From contig JAJDAT010000014.1 of assembly GCA_029261715.1 (NCBI GenBank), positions 124,001-188,000 on the forward strand: DNA of 64,000 nucleotides, in the 5' to 3' direction. Below the pieces are notes generated by a model. That model searched no databases and was not told the origin of the DNA. It saw only the letters and a program-made list of their open reading frames with translations. Positions 1 to 8,273 of the stretch are shown piece by piece. This stretch comes from Nitrospinia bacterium. Its GTDB lineage: Bacteria; Nitrospinota; Nitrospinia; Nitrospinales; JAJDAT01. Made by a program: the position numbers and the translations under genes. The stretch's first letter is position 1. Every line of letters begins with the position of its first letter.

Positions 1-2
1 AC

Positions 3-1496
3 GAACTAGACAACAAGGGAGAAAACCCATTACTTATCGAAAATAGCGTCGAAACAATTCGTATTTTTTGCCATAGTCAGGGTGGATTAGTCACAGCAAA
101 TGCAATCGAACTTTTTAATAATACTGATGAAACAAAACTGAATTATATAGGCTACCGAAAATTATTTAAAATTTATGCCTTTGCATCGGCTCAGACCCAT
201 ATGCCTTCAGGCTGCGGGCATTTTGAACTTTTTTTTAATAGGCATGACTTTTTATATGATCTTATTCATCAGGTATACGACACTAATTGGGGACCTCGAT
301 ATATTAGATCTCCAAAACTCGAAAAAGATCCAAATTACGACGAATTTGATGATGGAACTGGAGATATTGGAAATGGCGACACTTCCGAATTTCCTGGCTT
401 CATACGTCCAGACGGATTTGAGGAACATTTCTTCGTTGAAAGTTATTTAAAAAAATATAGCGAATTTAAAGATTTTGAAAAAAGTGAATTTTATAAACTT
501 CTAAGCAGACCTTCCCGACTAAAAAAAGCTCAACATGCAAAAGATCTCTACGAAAAGGCTTCTAGCTCAATAAATCTACAAGACGACGAGATAGAATTGC
601 CAAATGATGAAAATGACGAAGCCTTAATTGAAGATTCAAATAACGAAAAAATACTTTCTTTTGAACCAGGCGAATTTGGCGAAGGAATTACGGCCTTCAA
701 AGACCATCCATTATTTAACTGCGGAGCAATCCCTGTAGATTTTAAGGTCCAAGAAATTTACGACTTAGTAGAATCAGGCGAGGCATTTTACAACAAAGTT
801 GCTTCCAACATCGACCAAGTGAAAACGGAAGTACAACCGGTTATAGATTTGTTGACTAGCGACAACCTCACCTTAGAAAGCTGGGAAATAACACCTCCAG
901 CAGGCTGGACAGGTATTGGCGGCACTGTTCAGGATATTACTAACATCCTTGGGCAAACCACAAGTCTTTTAGAATCGGCTGATGAATTCAAAAAAATGGT
1001 AGAAGATTTTGAAATTCACACCAACATTTTGAGCGGAGTGGACCTAGTTCCTGAAGATAAATCTGGATTATATTCCCTTTTTACAACGGCAGTTTCGTGG
1101 AACATGGGGTCTCGATCTTTTGGTGACCAAACAGATAAACTTGAAAAAGTATTCGGTTCATTATTTAACGGCGAAGCCGTTATGGACACGGTAAAATCTG
1201 CGGCTGAAAATATTAAAACGGCAACAAACGCTATCGATTTGATTAATGAGATTCAAAACGGAACATCAACACCAACTGAAATATTAGATGAATTATCTCA
1301 AATTGGTATTTTTACAGATCAAATAGCGCAAGTTAAAGAATTGATCAATCTGGATGAATTAGCTTTAAAAGAAGCTAAAAAGTTTTTCAATACTTCAGGT
1401 TTAGCCAGGCAGCTCGCGGAAGTATACAGAAATCCATGTTCAGCTTCTTTACCCCAAGACGTTTTTGGCGCGGACCCATTAAAAATCCTGTTATAA
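3..1496 (+). CDS. Alpha/beta-hydrolase-like protein, 5' end outside window
   Basis: The reading frame is open from the left edge (about 497 visible residues), so the true start lies outside the window. The visible N-terminal part has a hydrophobic strand followed by CHSQGG (visible residues 23-28). This is the GxSxG-type nucleophile elbow of alpha/beta hydrolases with Cys in the first position. A second strand (IYAFASAQ) follows, then an acidic/loop segment, then a possible catalytic His in EEHFF near residue 145. The rest is a long acidic, helical region with no recognised domain. Lipase or esterase activity is inferred from the elbow only; the substrate is unknown. It converges on the minus-strand flagellar genes. 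Confidence 0.72.
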   Translation, partial: ELDNKGENPLLIENSVETIRIFCHSQGGLVTANAIELFNNTDETKLNYIGYRKLFKIYAFASAQTHMPSGCGHFELFFNRHDFLYDLIHQVYDTNWGPRYIRSPKLEKDPNYDEFDDGTGDIGNGDTSEFPGFIRPDGFEEHFFVESYLKKYSEFKDFEKSEFYKLLSRPSRLKKAQHAKDLYEKASSSINLQDDEIELPNDENDEALIEDSNNEKILSFEPGEFGEGITAFKDHPLFNCGAIPVDFKVQEIYDLVESGEAFYNKVASNIDQVKTEVQPVIDLLTSDNLTLESWEITPPAGWTGIGGTVQDITNILGQTTSLLESADEFKKMVEDFEIHTNILSGVDLVPEDKSGLYSLFTTAVSWNMGSRSFGDQTDKLEKVFGSLFNGEAVMDTVKSAAENIKTATNAIDLINEIQNGTSTPTEILDELSQIGIFTDQIAQVKELINLDELALKEAKKFFNTSGLARQLAEVYRNPCSASLPQDVFGADPLKILL

Positions 1497-1535
1497 GTAT
1501 AAAAACGTCTCAAAAAAACTAACTATTTATCGGCT

Positions 1536-1826
1536 TTAAATAGAATCGGTTCGTGTTCCTGCAAGATCATTACTTTCGGATGGAGAGTTTGAGTTATTAG
1601 CTTCGACTGACTCGGCAAGAATATCGGCAATATCTTTTCGGTTATCTTGAGTCTCAGCATCGGCTTGAGCTTTTTTAAACTCTTCTAAAGCGCGAGGAGA
1701 TATGGTAACTCGATCATTTTGAGTTTGTACACTCCTAACGTTAGATTGCTTGTTGCGCTCAGCAATAACACTCTGAGTTTGGTAGGCTTTAAAGACCTTA
1801 CCAGGAGGTAAAATCGAAAAATCCAT
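1536..1826 (-). CDS. Small flagellar-cluster protein with a DRVTIS motif
   Basis: A 96-residue polar protein with no signal peptide or membrane segment. The motif DRVTISPRALEEF (about residues 39-51) resembles the short D-x-V-x-(I/L)-S-x-x-A segment found in FlgM and other small flagellar proteins. The last 30 residues are Ser/Asn-rich and probably disordered. It begins 18 nt after the FlgN-like gene, so it is probably the last gene of the fliD operon. A FlgM-like regulatory role is possible, but the FlgM C-terminal sigma-binding helices are not evident, so function is left open. No clear Shine-Dalgarno sequence was seen. Confidence 0.6.
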   Translation of the reverse strand: MDFSILPPGKVFKAYQTQSVIAERNKQSNVRSVQTQNDRVTISPRALEEFKKAQADAETQDNRKDIADILAESVEANNSNSPSESNDLAGTRTDSI

Positions 1827-1844
1827 GATGCGAGGGGTGGTTGG

Positions 1845-2285
1845 TTAAAGTTTTTTTGAAATAAAAGAATTTTTTAGAACTGAAGAGCTATATCCTCTGA
1901 TTACATTTTTTCCATGCTTCAGATTTGAAATCTTTCCCTTAATTTCAACTTTTTCTCGTTCTATAAAATCTTCACAATGATTTTCAAGGGAAATAATATC
2001 TAAAATTTTTGATTCAATTTTAGCTCGTATATTCTTTGTTTGAACAATGATTTTCTCTCGCTTTGCATCGTCCAAAGCATCCATATGTTTCTTAATGCGT
2101 CTATCTAATTTACTTATCATCTGTTGGAAGTTTTGTACTTTTTGGATTACCTCCATCAACCGATCAATGGTTTTTTCTTCTATGATTTTTTTTTGTTCTT
2201 CAAGAAGTAGTTCTAGCTTTTCATAATAATGAACTTCATGTTCAAGTAACTTTATGATTTGAGTAGGCGAGTCTTCGGTTTTCAA
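1845..2285 (-). CDS. FlgN-like flagellar export chaperone
   Basis: A 146-residue, almost wholly alpha-helical, charged protein. It has heptad-like Leu/Ile spacing and a long coiled-coil segment (residues 10-125). This size and composition fit the FlgN family, cytoplasmic chaperones that bind the hook-filament junction proteins FlgK and FlgL. FliT-like chaperones of FliD are the alternative, and FliT would fit the position directly downstream of fliD. The start is TTG at 2285; the next in-frame Met is about 40 residues further in. It lies 85 nt downstream of fliD on the same strand. The family call rests on size, helicity and context, not on a diagnostic motif. Confidence 0.6.
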   Translation of the reverse strand: MKTEDSPTQIIKLLEHEVHYYEKLELLLEEQKKIIEEKTIDRLMEVIQKVQNFQQMISKLDRRIKKHMDALDDAKREKIIVQTKNIRAKIESKILDIISLENHCEDFIEREKVEIKGKISNLKHGKNVIRGYSSSVLKNSFISKKL

Positions 2286-2370
2286 ACTTCAGCAAGGACC
2301 TCAATCCAGAAAAGGTTGTCACTACTTAATTGTAGGAAAAACTTCTTGAAAATAAAACTTTTGATTCGAT

Positions 2371-4227
2371 TCAGACAATTGCGATTAGATTTTGGGCTCT
2401 TTCTTCTATTCTAGTGTTTTCTACTAACCTTCTGAAAGATTGTAAAGCGGTTGTTTGAACATTTTTTTGAAATCCCTCCGCCACTCCCAAGGGATTATTT
2501 GATTCTATCACGATATTATCTTTTTTAAGATCAATATCTCCAATGTTTTCATTTAAAATTCTCTCCAACCCAGACTCTAAAGCAGGCAACAACCCAGTCT
2601 CAGGGTTTGTAAAAATATCTATAACCGTTTGTGGTCTTGTGGAAAATGCTCGTTTTAAATTCGCTTCATTAACAGAAATAGTGTTGTCATTTTCTGTTTT
2701 AATTCCAAAAGAACTTAATCGATTTCTGATTTCGTTTGGCAGGCTAGCAAATGGAGTAGTAATCCCTTCCTTGATTTTTTCTAGAGAATTTGTAATGGAT
2801 AACTCCTGTACAACTTTTTTATCAGAGCCCACAACATTTAATCCTAAGCTACGTAATTTCAAAGGATCTGGTCGAATCGTTTCAACATTCTCTGAAAGAG
2901 AATTCAAATTTTGAATATTATCTTGGGATTCTCCAATTAATTCTTGTCGAATGGATTGAATTTCAGGATCTCTTTCAAACACTCGAGAAATCGTTAGAGC
3001 TTGATTAACTTGCCTAACAACCTCATTAAATTCATCAAAAAAGTTTTGGGCCAGATTTACAGCATTTTGAGGATCAGAAAATACTTGTACTTCCGTCTCT
3101 AAATTTGAAGATTTTTTTATCTCAAGCTCTACCCCCTCTACAACATTGTCAATTAAGGAAGTAGAGCTTTCAACAAGAGATTCGTCTATTTTTATAAAAG
3201 CAGATCGACTCTCTCTATTTAAATTTACTGGTGGATTTTGAGAAAAATCAAACTGTCTTTCCTTAACCACGGGGAAACCTTTGTTGTTCGTCCCTATAAC
3301 ACCAATCGCCAACAAGATACCATCGTCATCGTCAAGCTCAATATCCGCAGCTCCTTCCGCTGTGCTCCTTAGAACCAAACGGTTATCTTCAATGGAGGCG
3401 GTTAGCTTTATCTGATCACTTCCACCATCTAATCTCTCGTTGTTATTAACGTCTTCAGAAGCATCTAAAACGCCATCGCTATCTTTATCTTCAATAATAA
3501 AAACTCCAGGACCAAATTCGCTAGGATCGATCGTGAGGACATCAATTCGACCATTCTGATTAAAATCTTCCTCTAAATCCAGTTGCCCGTTTTTGTTTAA
3601 ATCTTCGCCAAAATTTATTTTATCTTTTATATTTCTAATAGTGTCCGTGGTTTCAACGCTTACCTCAAAACCATTAACAACAAAACTTCCAGATAAACCT
3701 AATGGTTCTAATGGCGAGGTTTGCTGATCGGAAACCAAAACTGCGTTCACAGCATTTTGTCTGGGCACAACTGAAAAGCTTCCTACATTCGCTCTGCTAG
3801 AAGCGGTAGCTGCTACAATGTCTTCACGAGATGAACGAGCCGACAAAGAATTTAAAGCATCTTCTTCCTGCAATTGTGTCGTTAAACGACTTAATCCTCT
3901 AACTGATTTTCTGAGCTTTTCCAAAGTTTCAACTCGAAGGTCGACAAACTCAGACTTGTTTTGAATCGTCTCATTGACAGGCAAACGATTAGCGCGTAAA
4001 TTTTCGGCAATAAAATTAATCGCTTCATTCACTCTAAAACCTGCCACAGGGCTGGTTAATTCCAAACTGGGTTTATTATTAGAAGTTGTATTGAAAGAAT
4101 CTAAAAGAATTCCTCGAACATCAGAGGAAAAACTATCATCAGTGTTTAATTTTTTGAAAGGAAGGTCGCCCGTTGAGGATGGGTCTTTCAAAGCAAGAAT
4201 CGAATTTATTAATCCGTCAATTTGCAT
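2371..4227 (-). CDS. fliD: Flagellar filament cap protein FliD, with a calcium-loop insert
   Basis: A 618-residue protein with FliD architecture. The N-terminal helical part (DGLINSILALKDP, then a helix around 90-130) is followed by the GSFVVNGFEVSV beta segment (about 180-191). The FliD C-terminal pattern is seen around 340-420, including IDNVVEGVELEIKK and AQNFFDEFNEVVRQVN. FliD caps the growing filament and folds exported flagellin. The unusual part is an insert at about 209-267 with four D-x-(N/D)-x-(N/D)-(G/E)-x-x-D loops, at D209-D217, D221-D229, D247-D255 and D259-D267. These look like EF-hand or thrombospondin-type calcium loops. It is the first gene of a three-gene flagellar set. Confidence 0.9.
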   Translation of the reverse strand: MQIDGLINSILALKDPSSTGDLPFKKLNTDDSFSSDVRGILLDSFNTTSNNKPSLELTSPVAGFRVNEAINFIAENLRANRLPVNETIQNKSEFVDLRVETLEKLRKSVRGLSRLTTQLQEEDALNSLSARSSREDIVAATASSRANVGSFSVVPRQNAVNAVLVSDQQTSPLEPLGLSGSFVVNGFEVSVETTDTIRNIKDKINFGEDLNKNGQLDLEEDFNQNGRIDVLTIDPSEFGPGVFIIEDKDSDGVLDASEDVNNNERLDGGSDQIKLTASIEDNRLVLRSTAEGAADIELDDDDGILLAIGVIGTNNKGFPVVKERQFDFSQNPPVNLNRESRSAFIKIDESLVESSTSLIDNVVEGVELEIKKSSNLETEVQVFSDPQNAVNLAQNFFDEFNEVVRQVNQALTISRVFERDPEIQSIRQELIGESQDNIQNLNSLSENVETIRPDPLKLRSLGLNVVGSDKKVVQELSITNSLEKIKEGITTPFASLPNEIRNRLSSFGIKTENDNTISVNEANLKRAFSTRPQTVIDIFTNPETGLLPALESGLERILNENIGDIDLKKDNIVIESNNPLGVAEGFQKNVQTTALQSFRRLVENTRIEERAQNLIAIV

Positions 4228-4270
4228 TGGTATATGCTTTATTAAACTTAGGCGTTTTTTTCAATAAAAT

Positions 4271-4303
4271 AAAAACTTAAAAGCTAAAGCTTTTAAGTTT
4301 TTT
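4271..4303 (-). terminator. Intrinsic terminator between the Gln-rich gene and fliD
   Basis: A perfect inverted repeat of about 14 bp per arm (AAACTTAAAAGC paired with GCTTTTAAGTTT, loop TAAA) flanked by T-runs on both strands. It lies 65-100 nt past the stop of the minus-strand Gln-rich gene and 44 nt before fliD. It should therefore end the Gln-rich transcript and separate it from fliD. Confidence 0.7.
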
Positions 4304-4311
4304 GCCGATAA
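4285..4311 (+). promoter_or_regulatory. Near-consensus sigma-28 (FliA) promoter facing right
   Basis: TAAAGCTT (4285-4292), an 11-nt spacer, then GCCGATAA (4304-4311). The enterobacterial FliA consensus is TAAAGTTT-N11-GCCGATAA, so 15 of 16 positions match with exact spacing. It overlaps the terminator hairpin and points into the antisense strand of the Gln-rich gene. No plus-strand gene begins until 5671. Confidence 0.5.
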
Positions 4312-4367
4312 ACACAATAAGGCTAAGAGGATCAAACCTTAAGCCGGGATTAAAAAAATATATTTAT

Positions 4368-5354
4368 CTATATCAACTCGTCTACGTTTCTACCAACCTG
4401 CGTTTGAACAGATACAGGGTCCTGGTTTCTATCTTCCTGCCTTGAAATATCTTGCCTATCTTGCTGTTGATCGTTCGTCTGAGAATCAATCTCCTCTTGT
4501 TGAGCCGGTCTAACCTCTTCTGTCTGTCCAGTTTGGTTCTGATTAGCTGGGCTTGTCTCTTGAGCTGCTGATTGTTGGGTATCCCCTAAATCTGGATTTT
4601 GTCTTGGGGTTTCCAGAATTTGATCGCGTTCTGTTTCCCTAGCGGCAGTTTGACTAATCCCCTCCCTCGGTTCTGGAGTCTGATTTTCAGTATTTTCTGT
4701 AATTCTATTTTGTACTGTATTTTGGTTCTGCTCTGCTTGAGCGCCAGCTTCTTGTTGCTGATCCACCTGTTGCTGTTCTAATCGAATGTCCTGCTCAGAT
4801 TGCTCTGAAACTTCTTGCCTTTCTGCTCGTTGATTTTCTGATTCAATCCGTTCGCCCACAGGCCCCGTATTATCTCTATTTTCAATTGGATTATTTTGGT
4901 TACCTAATGGATTAACTTCTGAATCTTCACGCAATTCCACACCGCTTCCTAGCTCTTGTCGACCAGAAATATCTCCAGATACTTCAGCTTCTTGTGGGAT
5001 TCTTTGATCAATAGGAAAATTTCCAGCCTGATTTGCGCCAGGAGCGTTTCCTAAGCTATTTGGGTCTCCTACCTCTCTAATATTTTGCTCTTCTGGGATG
5101 GGAGCGCTGGGTGTCGCAAAAGCTTCAGCTTCGGTTTCATTAGGAGCAAGATCTTCAATCCCGCTGCTAAGAGCATCTTGTCTTCTTGCTGCCTCGCTAA
5201 ACTCTACACGATCATCCGCCCTACCTCGAGCAGGATTAGTCTCAATTTGTTGTAATGTATTTTGATTTTCTCTTTCGTTAGAGTTTTGCTCAGGTTCCGG
5301 ATTAATCCTTGGAACGTCTCCTCGAAGAAATGGACTTTCAGATACTTCAGCCAT
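4368..5354 (-). CDS. Gln/Glu/Asn-rich disordered protein of the flagellar cluster
   Basis: A 328-residue hydrophilic protein made mostly of Q, E, N, R and S, with many QQ and NQ runs and no predicted fold, signal peptide or membrane segment. The start chosen is ATG at 5354, which has GGAGGG 7 nt upstream; an upstream in-frame start at 5378 has no such site. Near the N-terminus is RVEFSEAARR, a D/R-V-x-(F/I)-S-x-x-A motif like the one in the 96-residue protein of this cluster. It has a sigma-28-type promoter and its own terminator. A FliK-like hook-length role is conceivable from the Gln-rich composition, but no FliK C-terminal domain is visible. Confidence 0.7.
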   Translation of the reverse strand: MAEVSESPFLRGDVPRINPEPEQNSNERENQNTLQQIETNPARGRADDRVEFSEAARRQDALSSGIEDLAPNETEAEAFATPSAPIPEEQNIREVGDPNSLGNAPGANQAGNFPIDQRIPQEAEVSGDISGRQELGSGVELREDSEVNPLGNQNNPIENRDNTGPVGERIESENQRAERQEVSEQSEQDIRLEQQQVDQQQEAGAQAEQNQNTVQNRITENTENQTPEPREGISQTAARETERDQILETPRQNPDLGDTQQSAAQETSPANQNQTGQTEEVRPAQQEEIDSQTNDQQQDRQDISRQEDRNQDPVSVQTQVGRNVDELI

Positions 5355-5670
5355 TGGGGCTCCCTCCATTAAAATCAACCATTTAGACCATATTGCATAA
5401 GATTTCCGCGCTTAGTAAATACTTTCCCATTTCCTTATCGGACGCGCTTTAGAAAAACTTTAGCTTTTTTTTTAAAATTTAAATTTATAGATATCTTCAT
5501 TTTACTCCATTTCTAGAAACAAAAATGAGATATTTAAAAATGCTTAATAAAAAAGGCTTTGAAGATTATCCTAATACATGGCAAAAAAACTAATTATAAC
5601 GATAAAAATTATCCCTTTTAATCACTTCATAATAAAAAACTAATCATTTAAACCGCATATCATCGAACCA
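5355..5670. other. Divergent intergenic region
   Basis: An AT-rich gap between the divergent Gln-rich gene and the SGNH/TPR gene. It holds the minus-strand sigma-28-type promoter at 5435-5462. A 22-codon open frame (5525-5593, plus) has no ribosome binding site and is not called. No clear promoter for the rightward gene was recognised. Confidence 0.5.
5435..5462 (-). promoter_or_regulatory. Sigma-28-type promoter of the Gln-rich gene
   Basis: Read on the minus strand: TAAAGTTT (5462-5455, perfect -35), a 12-nt spacer, then TCCGATAA (5442-5435, 7 of 8 to GCCGATAA). The spacer is 1 nt longer than the usual 11. Transcription would start about 75 nt before the ATG at 5354, marking the gene as a late flagellar gene. 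Confidence 0.5.
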
Positions 5671-7635
5671 ATGTTCAGAAAAATCAGCTTTTCGCTTATT
5701 TATACAATCCTAAGTATTATCTTAGTATTTTCTTTTCTTGAAGTTTCTCTTCGCCATCTTTCCCCAAAGGAAATTAGTTGGGTACCGCTAGTCAATAAAT
5801 TTGGAACTTTCGCAAGCTATCGAAAAACTGGTTATAAGGCCAAACAGAAATATGCAGGAATCCCATATACAATAGAAATTGATGAGAATAATCTTAGAAA
5901 CTTTAAAAATATTCCCTACAAAAAACCTAAAAATACTATACGAATCCTTAGCCTTGGAGATTCACTTTTTGAAGGACCGGGATTAGAAAAAAACGAACTA
6001 TTTTCTTATTTTTTAAATCGAGAGTTAGAAAATAATATTTCAGATGTAAACTTTGAAGTGATCAATGGAGCAGCCAATGGATCTTTTTTATTAGACTACT
6101 ATTTATACCTAAAAAATGAAGGTCATAAATTCCTTCCAGATATTGTTTTAATACCTTGGTCTAAATATGATTTCGACGAAAAGGCTTTAAATTTTATTAA
6201 TTTTAATTCAATTCGTTTTCAAAAAACGGGAACCAAGAATATTCGAGTTGATTTGGAAGGTTTAAAAGTTGAACCGCCGAAGTCATTTATTAAACTTTTG
6301 ATGACTAAATTAAATGAATCCTACGTTTACGGTCTTTTTTCTAAAAACTCTCAATTGTTGGAAAAATTCAGGTACCGATTAAATAATTTATATAAAGATA
6401 GAAAACGAGAAGAATCTAATGTTAAAACTCTTCAAAAAAAAATTATTAAAAACTTGAACTCCTCTAAAGAAACAATCAAAAAAGTTAGTATCTTTTTTAA
6501 TAATGAACATCTTGGCGATTTATCTAAAGACTCCCAAAATATTTCCCCCATTATTTTAAATCTTATATTTAAAAGCACCGTTGACATTATCCAAAAGTTT
6601 GGAGCGCAACTAATTATCATTGAAATGCCCGACGATGAAGAGGCCTTAGGTGTTCAAACTTTCAGGATTCCGACAGATTTCTTTTCACAGTTAGATGCAA
6701 AACGGCTCAACTTGATACAAAAAACAGCTGAGTTTCAAAAAAGAAATATCATTCCACTTTACATACCAGGAGATTTTCATTGGACTCCTGCAGGTAGTTA
6801 TTTGACCGCAATTTTAACTTTTAATTATTTAGTGGAAAATGTACTACCTCCCAACATATCCAAACAAACACGCCCAATCGATTTAAAAAACATAAAATTC
6901 GTCCAAAAGATTCGTTCAGCCAATGAGAGAATTCTCAAGTATAAGGATTGGTCGCAATATCTACTTTATTTGAAAGCAAATAGTTTAAGAAACCAAAGGA
7001 AATATAATCAAGCAATTCTAATTTTTGAAAAATATTTAGAAATTTCGAAGAACGATTATTATGCACACTATAAGCTTGGCTTGATTTATTTTCGCAAAAA
7101 ATATTTCGCAAAAGCGGAAAATCATTTCTTAAAAGTGGCAGAATCTTCAAAAAGACTAAAACTAAAAAGTTTATTTAAACTTGGACAAACCTATGATGAA
7201 TTGGAGAAATATTCAAAAGCAATAAAAACTTTTAAAGAATTAATCAAGGAGTGTGAGAATCTTAATATTACATCTAGTTATGAGGCTTATAACGCTTTAG
7301 GTCTAGCCTACAGAGACTTAAACGATTTTGAAAATGCTGAAATCTCCTTTAAAAAAGCCACAAAAATGAATCCTAAGAGTATTTCTTATTGGCAAAACTT
7401 AGGAAATTTATATTTTGACAATAAAAAGTTTCGACAATCCATTTTAGCTTACAAAAATCTTATAAATTTAGACTCTACAAACGTGAAAATTCTAACTATT
7501 ACGGGTTTAGCTTATCTGCAGATGTACGAAGTAAAAAGTGCCAAAGAGATGTTTGAAAAAGTTTTACAAATACAACCTACAAACAAAATGGCTCGGGCAA
7601 TCTTGAGTCAACTAACAAATCAAACCGCACAGTAA
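5671..7635 (+). CDS. Membrane-anchored SGNH hydrolase-like protein with TPR repeats
   Basis: A 654-residue protein. Residues 7-27 form one membrane anchor. A SGNH/GDSL-type domain follows, with GDS at 96-98 (Ser98 as nucleophile), a Gly block in INGAANGS, and the C-terminal dyad D368-x-H370 in DFHWTPAGS. This last motif resembles the D-x-H-W-x-P-x-G of AlgX/AlgJ-like polysaccharide O-acetylation enzymes. From about residue 430 on there are about six TPR units. By family, such proteins transfer or remove acyl groups on exported glycans; the TPR part suggests a partner protein. It stands alone on the plus strand, so its substrate is unknown. Confidence 0.82.
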   Translation: MFRKISFSLIYTILSIILVFSFLEVSLRHLSPKEISWVPLVNKFGTFASYRKTGYKAKQKYAGIPYTIEIDENNLRNFKNIPYKKPKNTIRILSLGDSLFEGPGLEKNELFSYFLNRELENNISDVNFEVINGAANGSFLLDYYLYLKNEGHKFLPDIVLIPWSKYDFDEKALNFINFNSIRFQKTGTKNIRVDLEGLKVEPPKSFIKLLMTKLNESYVYGLFSKNSQLLEKFRYRLNNLYKDRKREESNVKTLQKKIIKNLNSSKETIKKVSIFFNNEHLGDLSKDSQNISPIILNLIFKSTVDIIQKFGAQLIIIEMPDDEEALGVQTFRIPTDFFSQLDAKRLNLIQKTAEFQKRNIIPLYIPGDFHWTPAGSYLTAILTFNYLVENVLPPNISKQTRPIDLKNIKFVQKIRSANERILKYKDWSQYLLYLKANSLRNQRKYNQAILIFEKYLEISKNDYYAHYKLGLIYFRKKYFAKAENHFLKVAESSKRLKLKSLFKLGQTYDELEKYSKAIKTFKELIKECENLNITSSYEAYNALGLAYRDLNDFENAEISFKKATKMNPKSISYWQNLGNLYFDNKKFRQSILAYKNLINLDSTNVKILTITGLAYLQMYEVKSAKEMFEKVLQIQPTNKMARAILSQLTNQTAQ

Positions 7636-7829
7636 GAATCTTTCCTAAGTTATTTAAAAACTAATGAGTTTCTACCGTTTTTTTGGGAATTGCTGGGAAT
7701 GGATCAAAAATACCAAGTAAGCAGGAGTAACGATAAGACACAAATACTTTTTTTGACTGCTTAAGGTTGTTAAATTGCAGGAACACTTGGTTTGCCAGGG
7801 GGGAATAATTGTCGATTTGAAACCCCTTA

Positions 7830-7994
7830 TCAATCAAAAATGCTACACGCCCTCATCAAACCTTCTTTAAACCAATATTTTAACTTATACCCATTTCGAT
7901 TTAAATAATAGTAACGTATTGAAGGACGCTTGAATTTAGAAGTTTTTTGAGCCATTCCAAACTTGTCATGCTCATTAACGCGTATTTTTTTCAC
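7830..7994 (-). pseudogene. 54-codon frame, possible glycosyltransferase C-terminal relic
   Basis: Starts at GTG 7994, which overlaps the TGA of the preceding fragment. The product is basic and aromatic (RYYYLNRNGYKLKYWFKEG), resembling the RNxxY/K tail found after the catalytic domain of some GT2 rhamnosyltransferases. There is no ribosome binding site of note. It may be a relic or an independent small gene. Confidence 0.28.
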
Positions 7995-8098
7995 TTCCGT
8001 CTCATTGGGACTTTTGGCTGATCGATAGGTCTCTCGATCACCCGGAAATAAATTAACGCTACGACCGAAACGAATAAAAACAAAAAACCTTTATACAA
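7991..8098 (-). pseudogene. 35-codon fragment resembling the C-terminus of an acyltransferase-3 protein
   Basis: A minus-strand frame with one hydrophobic helix followed by YFRVIERPID and a short basic tail. Members of acyltransferase family 3 (OafA-like) end with a last helix followed by a (F/L)xExP sequence, which this matches. The only possible start is TTG, preceded by a stop 15 nt upstream. The fragment is too short to be functional alone. Confidence 0.3.
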
Positions 8099-8273
8099 AA
8101 GAGTTTTCTTTTAACGATTCATCCATAATTTTAATAGCTTTTCTAACAAACTATTAAAAATGCGCCCAGAGGTTGGAGAGTAATAATAAAACTTTCAAGT
8201 TGGAAGCGCTATGCAAAGGGCTAGGAGGTTTTAACTAGAAAAATTAAACTATCTAAAATTAATTAAAAATCTT

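Larger units (their letters stand above)
7636..8273. other. 638-bp gene desert with decayed coding fragments
   Basis: No ORF of normal length on either strand. Two short minus-strand frames (7991-8098 and 7830-7994) look like C-terminal ends of envelope enzymes. A further frame just upstream, ending at about 8092, encodes KAIKIMDESLKENS before a stop. An AGGAGG-like sequence near 8222 on the plus strand precedes no gene. It is most simply read as a decayed gene remnant. Confidence 0.45.

Noticed and set aside
1527-1534. A GCCGATAA octamer on the minus strand, identical to the sigma-28 -10 box
   Set aside because: It sits at the 3' end of the 96-residue gene and there is no TAAA-type -35 box 11-12 nt upstream. 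No gene follows on that strand in the window.
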